The position numbers and the translations under genes are program-made. The notes under the pieces were generated by a model that saw only the letters and a list, made by a program, of their open reading frames with translations, had not been told where the DNA came from and ran no database searches. Shown one piece after another: positions 11,118-20,830 of a stretch of 64,000 bases of DNA. The stretch's first letter is position 1. Each line of letters starts with the position of its first letter. This DNA is from an uncultured Flavobacteriaceae bacterium (GTDB lineage: Bacteria > Bacteroidota > Bacteroidia > Flavobacteriales > Flavobacteriaceae): NCBI GenBank assembly GCA_947497145.1, contig CANMFQ010000004.1, positions 194,560-258,559 on the forward strand. Direction: 5' to 3'.

Positions 11118-12356
11118 TTACTCAAATTTAATTGCCTTTACAGGAGTGATTTTTGTTATTATATACGAAGGCAGTAGGAGCATTAATAAACAAAGTGCCA
11201 AAACTCCTATATTTAATACAAAAACAGTAATTACATCGATATGTACAGGAATATAAGCGATGTAATATTCTTTAGCATTAGGAAATTTAAACGTTTGATA
11301 TGTGTTTTGAAACCAAATAATTCCTAAACCAATACTGTTGCCCCACAAGAGACCTATAGCAATTAAATAAGCTGCGTTGTACAAAAACACCTGACGAATG
11401 CTCCAGTTAGACGTACCGAGCGCTTTCAGAATCCCTATCATTTGCGTGCGCTCTAAAATAAGCACCAGCAATGCTGTTATCATATTAATACCCCCCACAA
11501 TAATAAGAATACCTATTATGAGGGCTGTATTAAAATCAAAAAGGCTAATCCATTCAAAAATATAACCATATTTATTGGTAATATTTTGAGTGTCAAGGGT
11601 TGCCACTGTTTCACCGTGAATTTCATTAGTTTTTTCTTCAATATCATCAAAATCATGTAAAAAAACCTCAAAATTACCAACTTCGTTAGGCTGCCATTTA
11701 TTCATACGTTGTATGTGGCGAATATCGGTAAAGAGATAGAGTTCATCAATTTCTTCAAAACCACTATCATACAATCCTACAATTTTAAATTTGCGTTGGT
11801 TAGGCACAGCTTTGGTATCTTCTTTAAGAAAAATAGTCATAAAGCTATCCCCTATTTTCAATTGCAGTCTACTCGCCATAATAGTAGACATCAACACTTC
11901 ATTATTGAGCTCGCCAGTATAATTTGGCAAACGCCCTTTCACCACATATTCTTTAAAAACATTCCAATTATAATCTTTACCAACCCCCTTTACTATAGCC
12001 GTTTCAAAAGTCTCCTCTGTTCTTATCACACCCGCTTTTGAAGCCACAGCTTGAACATGAGATATACCCGTAATTGTTTTAAACTGAGGATAAAAATTCT
12101 GCTCTAAAGAAACAGGTACTACAGAAACTTCTGAACTATTATTATCATAATTGTATATTTGTATATGTCCATTAAATGCTGCTACTTTTTCACGAACTTT
12201 ACGTTTAAGCCCATCACCTGTTGCAATAGCAATCAACATTATAACAACCCCTAATGCCACAGCTGTAATTGCTATTTTTATTATTGGAGCAGAAATACTA
12301 ATTTTATGCGTATTTCCCGTAATTAGTCTTTTGGCTATAAAATATTCTAAATTCAA
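11118..12356 (-). CDS. ABC transporter permease, FtsX/LolC-E like
   Basis: MNLEYFIAKRLITGNTHKISISAPIIKIAITAVALGVVIMLIAIATGDGL; FtsX-like C-terminal TM bundle. Confidence 0.9.
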   Translation of the reverse strand: MNLEYFIAKRLITGNTHKISISAPIIKIAITAVALGVVIMLIAIATGDGLKRKVREKVAAFNGHIQIYNYDNNSSEVSVVPVSLEQNFYPQFKTITGISHVQAVASKAGVIRTEETFETAIVKGVGKDYNWNVFKEYVVKGRLPNYTGELNNEVLMSTIMASRLQLKIGDSFMTIFLKEDTKAVPNQRKFKIVGLYDSGFEEIDELYLFTDIRHIQRMNKWQPNEVGNFEVFLHDFDDIEEKTNEIHGETVATLDTQNITNKYGYIFEWISLFDFNTALIIGILIIVGGINMITALLVLILERTQMIGILKALGTSNWSIRQVFLYNAAYLIAIGLLWGNSIGLGIIWFQNTYQTFKFPNAKEYYIAYIPVHIDVITVFVLNIGVLALCLLMLLLPSYIITKITPVKAIKFE

Positions 12357-12359
12357 TCT

Positions 12360-13571
12360 ATGCCTGTTTTATATATAATCAAAAATACAGTTTTCATTTG
12401 GTTTTTTGCGTTATCTTCATGCGGAAACCAACCCAAAACAGCATGTTCTATCTATAAAACTATGGCTAAGCCAGTTATCGTAGGTGCTAATCAAACAGAA
12501 AACTACTTGCCGCTATTGAGTAATAAATCTGTGGGTATTGTTGCCAATCAAACTAGTGTGATTTTTAAAGAAGAAAAACATACGCATTTAGTAGATTCAT
12601 TACTATCACTAGGAGTGTCAATTAAAAAAGTATTTGCCCCTGAACATGGTTTTCGCGGACAAGCTGATGCTGGTGAAAAAGTAAAGGATGGTGTAGACAC
12701 CAAAACTGGTCTTCCTATAATTTCCCTGTACGGCAAAAACAGAAAACCTAGCAAAGAACAATTGCAAAATTTAGATGTGGTAGTTTTTGACATACAAGAT
12801 GTGGGCGTTCGGTTTTACACCTACATTGCCACTTTACAACTAGTTATGGAAGCTTGTGCTGAAAACGATATCCCCATAATAGTCTTAGACCGCCCAAACC
12901 CTAACGCACATTATGTTGATGGGCCTACCATGGAAGAAGCGCATACGGGCTTTTTAGGAATGACCCAGATACCACTGGTATACGGTATGACCATTGGCGA
13001 GTATGCCCTAATGATTAATGAAGAAAGATGGCTAAAAGACCATAAAAAAGTTAATTTAAAAGTGATACCACTGCAAAACTGGAATCATAAGACAGCTTAC
13101 CATCTTCCTATACGTCCTTCTCCCAATCTACCTAATGATGTTGCTATTAACCTATATCCTAGTTTAGGACTTTTTGAAGGTACTAACATCAATGCCGGAA
13201 GAGGTACTAATTTTCAATTTCAGCGATATGGCGCGTCTTTTCTTGATGATTCACAGTATAATTTCACCTATACTCCAGCACCAAATTTTGGCTCGAAACA
13301 CCCTAAAGAAGAAGGAAAAAAAGTTTTTGGAAAAGACTTGTCTATAATCCCAACAATGAGTGAAGTAACCCTTGTTTGGTTAATTGATGCCTATACAAAT
13401 GCAACTGATAAAACCCGTGTATTTAATGAAGAAAGTTTTACCAAACATGCGGGCACAGCAAAATTACAACAGCAAATTGAAGCTGGACTCTCAGAAGAAG
13501 AAATCAAAGCTACTTGGCAACCCGATTTAATAAAATTCAAGAAAATAAGAGCCAAATATTTGATGTATTAA
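12360..13571 (+). CDS. DUF1343 / exo-beta-N-acetylmuramidase NamZ family protein
   Basis: KSVGIVANQTSV, FAPEHGFRGQADAGEKV, VVFDIQDVGVRFYTYIATL, PSPNLP motifs of DUF1343. Confidence 0.92.
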   Translation: MPVLYIIKNTVFIWFFALSSCGNQPKTACSIYKTMAKPVIVGANQTENYLPLLSNKSVGIVANQTSVIFKEEKHTHLVDSLLSLGVSIKKVFAPEHGFRGQADAGEKVKDGVDTKTGLPIISLYGKNRKPSKEQLQNLDVVVFDIQDVGVRFYTYIATLQLVMEACAENDIPIIVLDRPNPNAHYVDGPTMEEAHTGFLGMTQIPLVYGMTIGEYALMINEERWLKDHKKVNLKVIPLQNWNHKTAYHLPIRPSPNLPNDVAINLYPSLGLFEGTNINAGRGTNFQFQRYGASFLDDSQYNFTYTPAPNFGSKHPKEEGKKVFGKDLSIIPTMSEVTLVWLIDAYTNATDKTRVFNEESFTKHAGTAKLQQQIEAGLSEEEIKATWQPDLIKFKKIRAKYLMY

Positions 13572-13646
13572 ACTCGTATTCAAAGACATTCTTCACAATA
13601 ACGATACACTAGGCTAAAAAGAAGCGTCAAAAAATACGACACACCG

Positions 13647-14483
13647 CTACTCTACATCCACCGTGGTAGGTTTTCTGTAGCGATGAAAAGGTTGTTTCAA
13701 AAGCACATTAATCTTTCCATTTGCTTCGGCATTGGGAAAAGTATCAACACCAAAAACAATTTTCTCCCTATCAAGCTTCATGAAAGTACCAAAAAGCCGA
13801 TCCCAAATAGCAAAAATATTGCCGTAGTTTGAATCGGTATACGGTAGCACATAATGGTGATGCACCTTGTGCATATCAGGTGAAACAACAACCCAACTCA
13901 ATAGTTCATCAACTTTTTTGGGTAACCTAATGTTTGCATGGCTAAATTGTGAAAATAGTAATGAAGCAGATTGATATATCATTACCACACCAATGGGAGC
14001 TCCCACAATAAAAACACCAAATAACGTAAAGATAAAACGTATCATGCTTTCCAGCGGATGATGCCTATTTGCTGTTGTGGTATCTACATTATGATCGGTA
14101 TGATGTACTAAATGTACCATCCACAATACTTTCACCCTGTGTTCAACCCAATGCGCTGTGTACCCACCAATTAAATCTAGCAACAACACACCAACAAAGG
14201 CATATAACCATAATGGCATTGATGGCAGCCAATTTAAAATTCCGAAGTTATTTTCCACTGTCCAATTTGCCGTTTGCAATAACAAAAAAGCGAGTAAAAA
14301 GTTTATCACTATGGTTGTTATCGTAAAAAATAGATTGGGTAATGCATGTTTCCATTTATTATATCGGAACTTCATTAAGGGTAAAATACCTTCTAAAAAC
14401 CAAAAAAAAGTAATGCCTCCCACCAATAGCAACGATCGATGTAAAGAGGGGATATTTTCAAAATAATTGAGTACGGCTTCCAT
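13647..14483 (-). CDS. Sterol desaturase/fatty acid hydroxylase superfamily protein
   Basis: Histidine boxes HWVEHRVKVLWMVHLVHHTDHNVDTTTANRHHPLE and HKVHHHY. Confidence 0.92.
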   Translation of the reverse strand: MEAVLNYFENIPSLHRSLLLVGGITFFWFLEGILPLMKFRYNKWKHALPNLFFTITTIVINFLLAFLLLQTANWTVENNFGILNWLPSMPLWLYAFVGVLLLDLIGGYTAHWVEHRVKVLWMVHLVHHTDHNVDTTTANRHHPLESMIRFIFTLFGVFIVGAPIGVVMIYQSASLLFSQFSHANIRLPKKVDELLSWVVVSPDMHKVHHHYVLPYTDSNYGNIFAIWDRLFGTFMKLDREKIVFGVDTFPNAEANGKINVLLKQPFHRYRKPTTVDVE

Positions 14484-14598
14484 GTTAGTAAATATACAAA
14501 AGTTTGCATATTACATAACAAGGAACAACTAGGGTACAAGAAACTTCATACAGCTATTTACTAACATACGAGACTAAGGCTGATTTCAATTTAGCCAC

Positions 14599-15096
14599 CT
14601 ATTTCAATCGAATATTCTTTTTCATCGCTTCAACAATATTAAACGCAGCAGGACAAATGGCTACATTCTTTAAAGTGAGGTTACTTATTTGCTGAAATTT
14701 TTTGCGATCTGTATGCGGAAACTCTCTACATGCCTTAGGCCTAACATCGTAAATACTGCAATAATTATCGGCTCCTAAAAAAACACAGGGCACCTTTTGT
14801 AAAACATAATCTTGCTCTTCATCAATACGTAAATAAGTTGCAATAAATTTTTGAGGCTTCAATCGTAAATATTTTGCAATACGCTCAATATCTGCATTTG
14901 TAAACAATGGACCGGTAGTTTTACAACAATTAGCGCAGTGTAAACAATCCGTATTTTCAAACTCATCTTCATGCAACTCTTGCATTACATAGTCTAAATT
15001 TTTGGGTGGTTTTTTACGAAGTTTTGTAAAGAACTTTTTGTTTTCTGCACTTTTTTCTAGTGCTTTTTTTGGCAACTCTTTTAAAATATCGTCCAT
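14599..15096 (-). CDS. YkgJ-family cysteine cluster protein
   Basis: CLHCANCCKTTGPLF...CVFLGADNYCSIYDVRPKACREFP. Confidence 0.92.
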   Translation of the reverse strand: MDDILKELPKKALEKSAENKKFFTKLRKKPPKNLDYVMQELHEDEFENTDCLHCANCCKTTGPLFTNADIERIAKYLRLKPQKFIATYLRIDEEQDYVLQKVPCVFLGADNYCSIYDVRPKACREFPHTDRKKFQQISNLTLKNVAICPAAFNIVEAMKKNIRLK

Positions 15097-15097
15097 A

Positions 15098-15622
15098 TTA
15101 CTCTTTCAAAAGACTAACGGCTGTTTCATATAAATCACGACTCCAATTTTCAGAAATTGAAGCAATTGCCTGAGTCAATATTTCTTGTTTTGATATAATT
15201 TTTTGTCCCGTAGCACTTGTATAAAAATCGTTTAATTCTTCTTTTTGAGCTGCTGTCATTTGCGAACGATCATTCATCAACTGCTTCGCTGTATCGCTTT
15301 GGTAAAAAGTATTCATTTCGCTTACCTCCGATGGTTCAAAATGCTCTTCATAAACAGGTATTAAGTCCTTCTTAATAGCCCCTAATGAAATTGTTTTATT
15401 TTTTTTCTCAAGATAAGCCCAAGCTTTTGCTGTTTTTTCAGATTTGGGATACTGTTTTTCTAACATTTTCAACAGTTCTTCATACGCATATTCATATTGC
15501 TGCATGGTACCGTTATGATCTAAATAGGTAGAAACTTCTTCTGAAAAATCAGCGTTTTGAGCATATACACTCCCAGAAATCATCAGAAAAAAACAAAAAA
15601 ACAGTTTTATAGTACGCATCAT
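15098..15622 (-). CDS. DUF2059 domain secreted protein
   Basis: Signal peptide, MNTFYQSDTAKQLMNDRSQM...FYTSATGQKIISKQ pattern of DUF2059. Confidence 0.75.
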   Translation of the reverse strand: MMRTIKLFFCFFLMISGSVYAQNADFSEEVSTYLDHNGTMQQYEYAYEELLKMLEKQYPKSEKTAKAWAYLEKKNKTISLGAIKKDLIPVYEEHFEPSEVSEMNTFYQSDTAKQLMNDRSQMTAAQKEELNDFYTSATGQKIISKQEILTQAIASISENWSRDLYETAVSLLKE

Positions 15623-15679
15623 AATCTAATTAATAGGTCAAAAAGTGCCATTTTTGCACAAAGTACAAATTTTAATGCA

Positions 15680-16381
15680 ATGGATGTTTTTGGAGCCGCG
15701 CTATTAGATTATCAAAAAGGAAAATACACAGAAGATATCGCCACCTATTCTTCTTTAGACGAGCATGACACCATGCCCCTACCCTACCTATTTAGAGCGT
15801 ATAAAGATATGCCACCCATAGAACACCAAGCCTTACAACTTTGCATAGGTAACATACTAGATATTGGATGCGGTGCCGGAAGTCATAGTTTGCATTTACA
15901 ACAAAAAGGCTTTACTGTTACCGCACTCGATTATTCAAAAGGAGCTATAGAAACCTGCCAACTACGAGGTATTAAAAATTGTATCCATTCTGATATTTAT
16001 GATTTTAAAGATGAAAAATTTGACACCCTTCTGCTTCTTATGAATGGTATTGGCGTGGTAGGTAAACTACAGCAGTTAGATAGGTTTTTTAAACACCTTA
16101 AAACGTTATTAACGCCAAACGGACAAATTTTACTAGATTCTAGTGACATAATTTATATGTTTGATGAGGATGAAGATGGCGGTAGATGGTTGCCAGCAAC
16201 TACCAATTATTATGGAGAAGTAACATTTACACTAGCCTATAAAAGCAAAAAAAGTAAGCCTTTTTCATGGTTGTATATAGACCCCAATACCCTCAAAAAT
16301 GCTGCAAACGCAAACCAACTAAATTGCGAAATTGTAAGAAAAGGAGAACATTTCGACTATTTAGCCAGATTAACCCTTTAA
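15680..16381 (+). CDS. Class I SAM-dependent methyltransferase
   Basis: Motif I NILDIGCGAGSHSLHLQQKGFTVTALD; start at MDVFGAALLDYQKG (upstream ORF extension overlaps the divergent gene). Confidence 0.9.
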   Translation: MDVFGAALLDYQKGKYTEDIATYSSLDEHDTMPLPYLFRAYKDMPPIEHQALQLCIGNILDIGCGAGSHSLHLQQKGFTVTALDYSKGAIETCQLRGIKNCIHSDIYDFKDEKFDTLLLLMNGIGVVGKLQQLDRFFKHLKTLLTPNGQILLDSSDIIYMFDEDEDGGRWLPATTNYYGEVTFTLAYKSKKSKPFSWLYIDPNTLKNAANANQLNCEIVRKGEHFDYLARLTL

Positions 16382-16556
16382 ACCTGATGATGCACAAAAA
16401 ATATAATAGGTCTTAAAGTCACTTTAAATAAAAACACTTTATTTTATTGTATTTTTAAGCCGATATCGCCAAGTAATGTAGCCTCCATCAAAAACCTGCG
16501 AAAAACAGGCATACTAGAAAAGCTATTATTTACGTTATCATAAAAAGCTCGTAAGA

Positions 16557-17423
16557 ATGAAAAAATCACCATTGCTGTCTGTGTTATTATGTCTTTTAAT
16601 ATTAGCTACAGGATGCTCAAAAAAAAAGAACACAGAAGAACCGGTTGACAAACAAGAAAATCTATTGGCTGCGGGTAAATCTGCTAATGATATTTTATCA
16701 AACGCAAAATTCACAAAACTTAAAATTGAAATCGCCTATGTTACTGGTTTTAGACCAACGGAGGAAGCATTGACGGAATTTGTCAACTACCTACGAACAT
16801 ACACTTTCAAAGAAGATATTGAACTTGTTTACAAAGAATTAGATTCGCCAGACGAAGAGGATCTTACGGTTCAAGAAATTGCCGATTTAGAGAACGACAA
16901 TAGAACCGCCTATAACAATGGCGAAACACTAGCTATTTATATCTATTTTACAGATGCTCCTGCTTCAGAAGATGAACCAGAAGAAGATTTGGTAACTCTT
17001 GGAGCGGTATACAGAAACACTTCGATGGTTATTCATGAAAGAACTATTCGTGATTTGGCCAATCAAAGCAGATCTATTTCAAATGCTGATGTAGAAATTG
17101 CTACTTTAAATCATGAATTTGGGCATCTATTTGGTTTGGTAAACTTAGAGTCTACCCCTGTAAATGACCATGAAGATACTCAATCAGAACATCATTGTAA
17201 TGTTGAAGGTTGCTTAATGCGTGCTGAACTACAGTTTAATCGTTCTGGCAAGCATGCTATTTCAGGAAAAAGTGTTACAGCATCAGCTATTAAAGTAGGT
17301 TGTAGACTTAGCGGAAAGAGTGTGCTACGTATGCTTGAAAGCCATACCGCAAAAGGACGCTTAAATGCCGTACCACTTGATGCAGAATGTATTTTAGATT
17401 TACGCTCAAATGGTGGTCGCTAA
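16557..17423 (+). CDS. Lipoprotein, metzincin-like zinc metalloprotease
   Basis: Lipobox LATGCSK; zinc motif NHEFGHLFGLVNLE followed by HHCNVEGCLM (Met-turn-like). Confidence 0.75.
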   Translation: MKKSPLLSVLLCLLILATGCSKKKNTEEPVDKQENLLAAGKSANDILSNAKFTKLKIEIAYVTGFRPTEEALTEFVNYLRTYTFKEDIELVYKELDSPDEEDLTVQEIADLENDNRTAYNNGETLAIYIYFTDAPASEDEPEEDLVTLGAVYRNTSMVIHERTIRDLANQSRSISNADVEIATLNHEFGHLFGLVNLESTPVNDHEDTQSEHHCNVEGCLMRAELQFNRSGKHAISGKSVTASAIKVGCRLSGKSVLRMLESHTAKGRLNAVPLDAECILDLRSNGGR

Positions 17424-17564
17424 CCAGCTAGTTTTCCTAATACTACAGAGAGCAGAGAGCTGATTTAAGAAACAGGACTATTGGAAATTAACACCCATGA
17501 AAAACAAGAAATTAACAACTAAAAACGGTCAACGATAATCAGGACATTCAGTCTTGTTTCCTGA

Positions 17565-17640
17565 CTCTTGCAGCGCAGCGTTCTCTATTCTTTGTTCTAA
17601 CAGCGCAGCGGTCTTTTTTCTTGCAGCGCAGGGGTTTTTA
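17565..17640. repeat. Degenerate short tandem repeat, core cagcgcagcg x3
   Basis: Cores at 17570-17579, 17600-17609 and 17623-17630 within c/t-rich linker. Confidence 0.7.
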
Positions 17641-17719
17641 GTAAAAATTCCTATAGTAACGCATCGTTTCTAACACCAAGTTAGATGGTATTATACGCCA
17701 AAGCAAAGACCTTATAAAT

Positions 17720-18352
17720 CTACGGTATATTCAAATATTTATGTGTTTGCAAAGACACCTTCCATTTGGGGTGCTGCATCACATAATCAACAATAAGTGG
17801 TGTCACCTTGTCTCTTACACTCCATTCTGGTTGCAGATATAAAATACAATCCTTGTTGGTTTTGGCAGCTTGTTCTTCAGCAAAAACCAAATCATGCTTG
17901 TTATAAACAATAACTTTTAGCTCGTGGGCTTTGTCATAAACTTCTCCAAAAGGGAGTTTGTTCTTTTTGGGTGACAGGCAAATCCAATCCCAAATACCAC
18001 TTAATTTATAGGCTCCAGAAGTTTCAATATGCGTTTTCAACCCTTTTTTATTTAGCGCTTGGGTCAAAGGCTTCATATCCCACATTAAAGGTTCTCCACC
18101 AGTAATGACAATAGTATCAGAATATTTAGCTGCATTAGTCACAATGTGGTCTATGGCAGTTGGAGGATGCAACTCAGCATTCCAGCTTTCTTTAACATCA
18201 CACCAATGGCACCCTACATCACACCCACCTATTCGAATAAAATAAGCCGCTGTACCCTTATGAAAACCTTCACCTTGAATGGTATAAAACTCTTCCATTA
18301 ACGGAAGCATCAATCCCTTTTCTACAAGCCCTAAAACCTCACTATTAACCAT
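17720..18352 (-). CDS. queE: 7-carboxy-7-deazaguanine synthase (radical SAM)
   Basis: EEFYTIQGEGFHKGTAAYFIRIGGCDVGCHWCDVKESWN. Confidence 0.93.
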   Translation of the reverse strand: MVNSEVLGLVEKGLMLPLMEEFYTIQGEGFHKGTAAYFIRIGGCDVGCHWCDVKESWNAELHPPTAIDHIVTNAAKYSDTIVITGGEPLMWDMKPLTQALNKKGLKTHIETSGAYKLSGIWDWICLSPKKNKLPFGEVYDKAHELKVIVYNKHDLVFAEEQAAKTNKDCILYLQPEWSVRDKVTPLIVDYVMQHPKWKVSLQTHKYLNIP

Positions 18353-18608
18353 TATGCAAAGATAGGTCGCTACTTAGTTTCAAACAAGCAGAAGCCCTAT
18401 CTTCTTCCGTCTCCTTTTTTTACCTGATTATAATTTGGGGTTCACAATTACAAACAATATCGTCACGTACACCCCCATAGTAGCAGCATATTGAATTCAT
18501 CTGATTAGAAAAAACCCATGTCATTGAATACTAATTTTATGATAATCTTGTCACCTACACCCCTATTAAACCATAAAATTCCATTATTTTTATCCCAAAT
18601 TTTACCAA

Positions 18609-20114
18609 ATGAGTACTACAGAAGAATTCTTTTCGCACATTGAAAAAGGCTATACAACCAAAGGAGATTTCATCACTATTGGCGCTGCTATGCTTGATGG
18701 CGAAGCCGTTACCAATGCACATGTAAAAATCCCGTTGAAGACCTTAAACCGTCACGGACTTATTGCTGGCGCTACAGGAACAGGAAAAACAAAGACACTT
18801 CAAGTACTTGCAGAAAATTTATCGGAGAAGGGTATACCTGTTTTGCTGATGGATTTAAAAGGTGATTTAAGTGGTATTGCACAACCTAGCCCAGGGCATC
18901 CTAAAATTGACGAACGTCATGCAAAAATTGGACTTCCTTTTGAGGCCAAGGGCTTTCCTGTAGAAATATTATCCTTATCAGAACAAGATGGGGTAAAATT
19001 AAGAGCTACAGTATCAGAATTTGGTCCTACCCTACTCTCACGTATTTTAGATCTTAGCGAAACGCAAGAAGGTATTGTTGCGGTGGTTTTTAAATATTGT
19101 GATGACAATAAACTTCCGCTGTTAGACCTAAAAGATTTCAAAAAAGTACTCCAATACGCCACTGGAGAAGGCAAAGCTGAATTCACCAAAGATTATGGGC
19201 GTATTTCAACAAGCTCTACAGGAACAATCCTCAGAAAAATCATAGAACTAGAACAACAAGGTGCTGATTTATTTTTTGGCGAAAAATCTTTCGAGGTTGA
19301 TGATTTAACACGGATTGATGAAAATGGTAAAGGCTATATCAATATTATTCGCCTAACCGACATACAAGATCGACCCAAATTATTTTCTACCTTCATGTTG
19401 AGTTTATTAGCGGAAATATACACTACTTTCCCTGAACAAGGAGACAGTGATCGCCCTGAGTTAATTTTATTTATTGATGAAGCCCATCTTATTTTTAAAG
19501 AAGCTTCAAAAGCCTTGTTAGACCAAATTGAGAGCATTGTAAAACTAATTCGATCAAAAGGTATTGGACTTTATTTTGTTACGCAAAACCCAACTGATGT
19601 ACCCAATGAAGTATTGGCACAACTGGGTTTAAAAGTACAACACGCCCTTCGCGCTTTTACGGCTCGCGATAGAAAAGCTATAAAATTGACAGCTGAAAAC
19701 TACCCCGAATCTGAATTTTACAACACCAAAGAAGTGCTCACCTCTTTAGGTATTGGGGAAGCCTTAGTTTCTGCTTTAGACGAAAAAGGAAGACCCACAC
19801 CATTGGCTGCGACATTACTAAGAGCACCCATGAGCCGTATGGATGTGCTTACCGAAGGAGAATTAGATGCCGTAATTACAAAATCAAAACTGGTTCGTAA
19901 ATATAGTGACGTTATAGATCGTGAAAGCGCTTATGAGATTCTCAATGAGAAAATTGAAAGCGCTGAAAAAGAAGCTGAAAAAGAGAAACAAAAACCAGCC
20001 CCAAGACGAACTACACGAAGAACTAGTACACGACAAAACCCTATTGTAAAAGTTTTAACCAGTGCTACCTTTATAAGAGGTGTACTGGGTATTTTGAAAA
20101 AAGTAATGCGATAA
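18609..20114 (+). CDS. HerA-like ATPase / DUF853 family protein
   Basis: GLIAGATGTGKTKTLQVLAENLSEKGIPVLLMDLKGDLSG; LFIDEAHLIF; FVTQNPTDVP. Confidence 0.93.
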   Translation: MSTTEEFFSHIEKGYTTKGDFITIGAAMLDGEAVTNAHVKIPLKTLNRHGLIAGATGTGKTKTLQVLAENLSEKGIPVLLMDLKGDLSGIAQPSPGHPKIDERHAKIGLPFEAKGFPVEILSLSEQDGVKLRATVSEFGPTLLSRILDLSETQEGIVAVVFKYCDDNKLPLLDLKDFKKVLQYATGEGKAEFTKDYGRISTSSTGTILRKIIELEQQGADLFFGEKSFEVDDLTRIDENGKGYINIIRLTDIQDRPKLFSTFMLSLLAEIYTTFPEQGDSDRPELILFIDEAHLIFKEASKALLDQIESIVKLIRSKGIGLYFVTQNPTDVPNEVLAQLGLKVQHALRAFTARDRKAIKLTAENYPESEFYNTKEVLTSLGIGEALVSALDEKGRPTPLAATLLRAPMSRMDVLTEGELDAVITKSKLVRKYSDVIDRESAYEILNEKIESAEKEAEKEKQKPAPRRTTRRTSTRQNPIVKVLTSATFIRGVLGILKKVMR

Positions 20115-20244
20115 AACACATAGTATAGCTAATTAAACCGCGAGAAGAATACGTGCTAAAAACGGCTTCTTCATTAGGATGCTTTAGGCTCAAACGCAAT
20201 CATTATCATCAAACAAATCAATTCGTTAACTTAAACTTATTCGT

Positions 20245-20799
20245 GTGAAAAACACCATTATAGCAATTTTAATTTGTGCCGCTTTTATATTGACACAATG
20301 TCAAGGAAACAAAGACAAAACATTTTTAATTACAAAAAACAGCATCGGAAGACTAGAAAAAACCAGCCTTGCAAGAGATTTAGCTGTTATTTTTGACCAA
20401 GATTCTATTGTTAAAGACTCAACCACAATAATAAGGGGTTTTGATGCAAAAAAAATAGACATTTATGAAAAAGGAGGCAGCCACCTACTTACATTAACAA
20501 CAAGTTCTGATAGTATTCCTACCATTGAAAACGTACGCATTCAAGACCCCAGATTTGAGACAGAAGAAGGCATTGGACTAAATAGTACTTTCAAAGACGT
20601 AAAAGAAAAATACACCATTAGTAAAATAGTTACGTCAATCAACAATGTTATTGTTTTTATAAAAGACAGTGATTTGTATTTTACTATAGATAAAAAAGAA
20701 CTTCCTTCGAATGTCAAATACCGATCAGATGTTCAAATTGAAGAAGTACAAATACCCGACAATGCAAAATTGAAATATATGATGTTAGGATGGAAATAA
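20245..20799 (+). CDS. Hypothetical lipoprotein (GTG start)
   Basis: Signal peptide ending LTQCQGN; no confident family. Confidence 0.65.
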   Translation: MKNTIIAILICAAFILTQCQGNKDKTFLITKNSIGRLEKTSLARDLAVIFDQDSIVKDSTTIIRGFDAKKIDIYEKGGSHLLTLTTSSDSIPTIENVRIQDPRFETEEGIGLNSTFKDVKEKYTISKIVTSINNVIVFIKDSDLYFTIDKKELPSNVKYRSDVQIEEVQIPDNAKLKYMMLGWK

Positions 20800-20830
20800 T
20801 GCACTACATCTTAATAGTACCAACTCACGT

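Noticed and set aside
17565-17640. Possible CRISPR array (three cagcgcagcg repeats)
   Set aside because: Repeat units are only about 10 nt, spacing is irregular (30 and 23 nt), spacers are low complexity and there are no cas genes.
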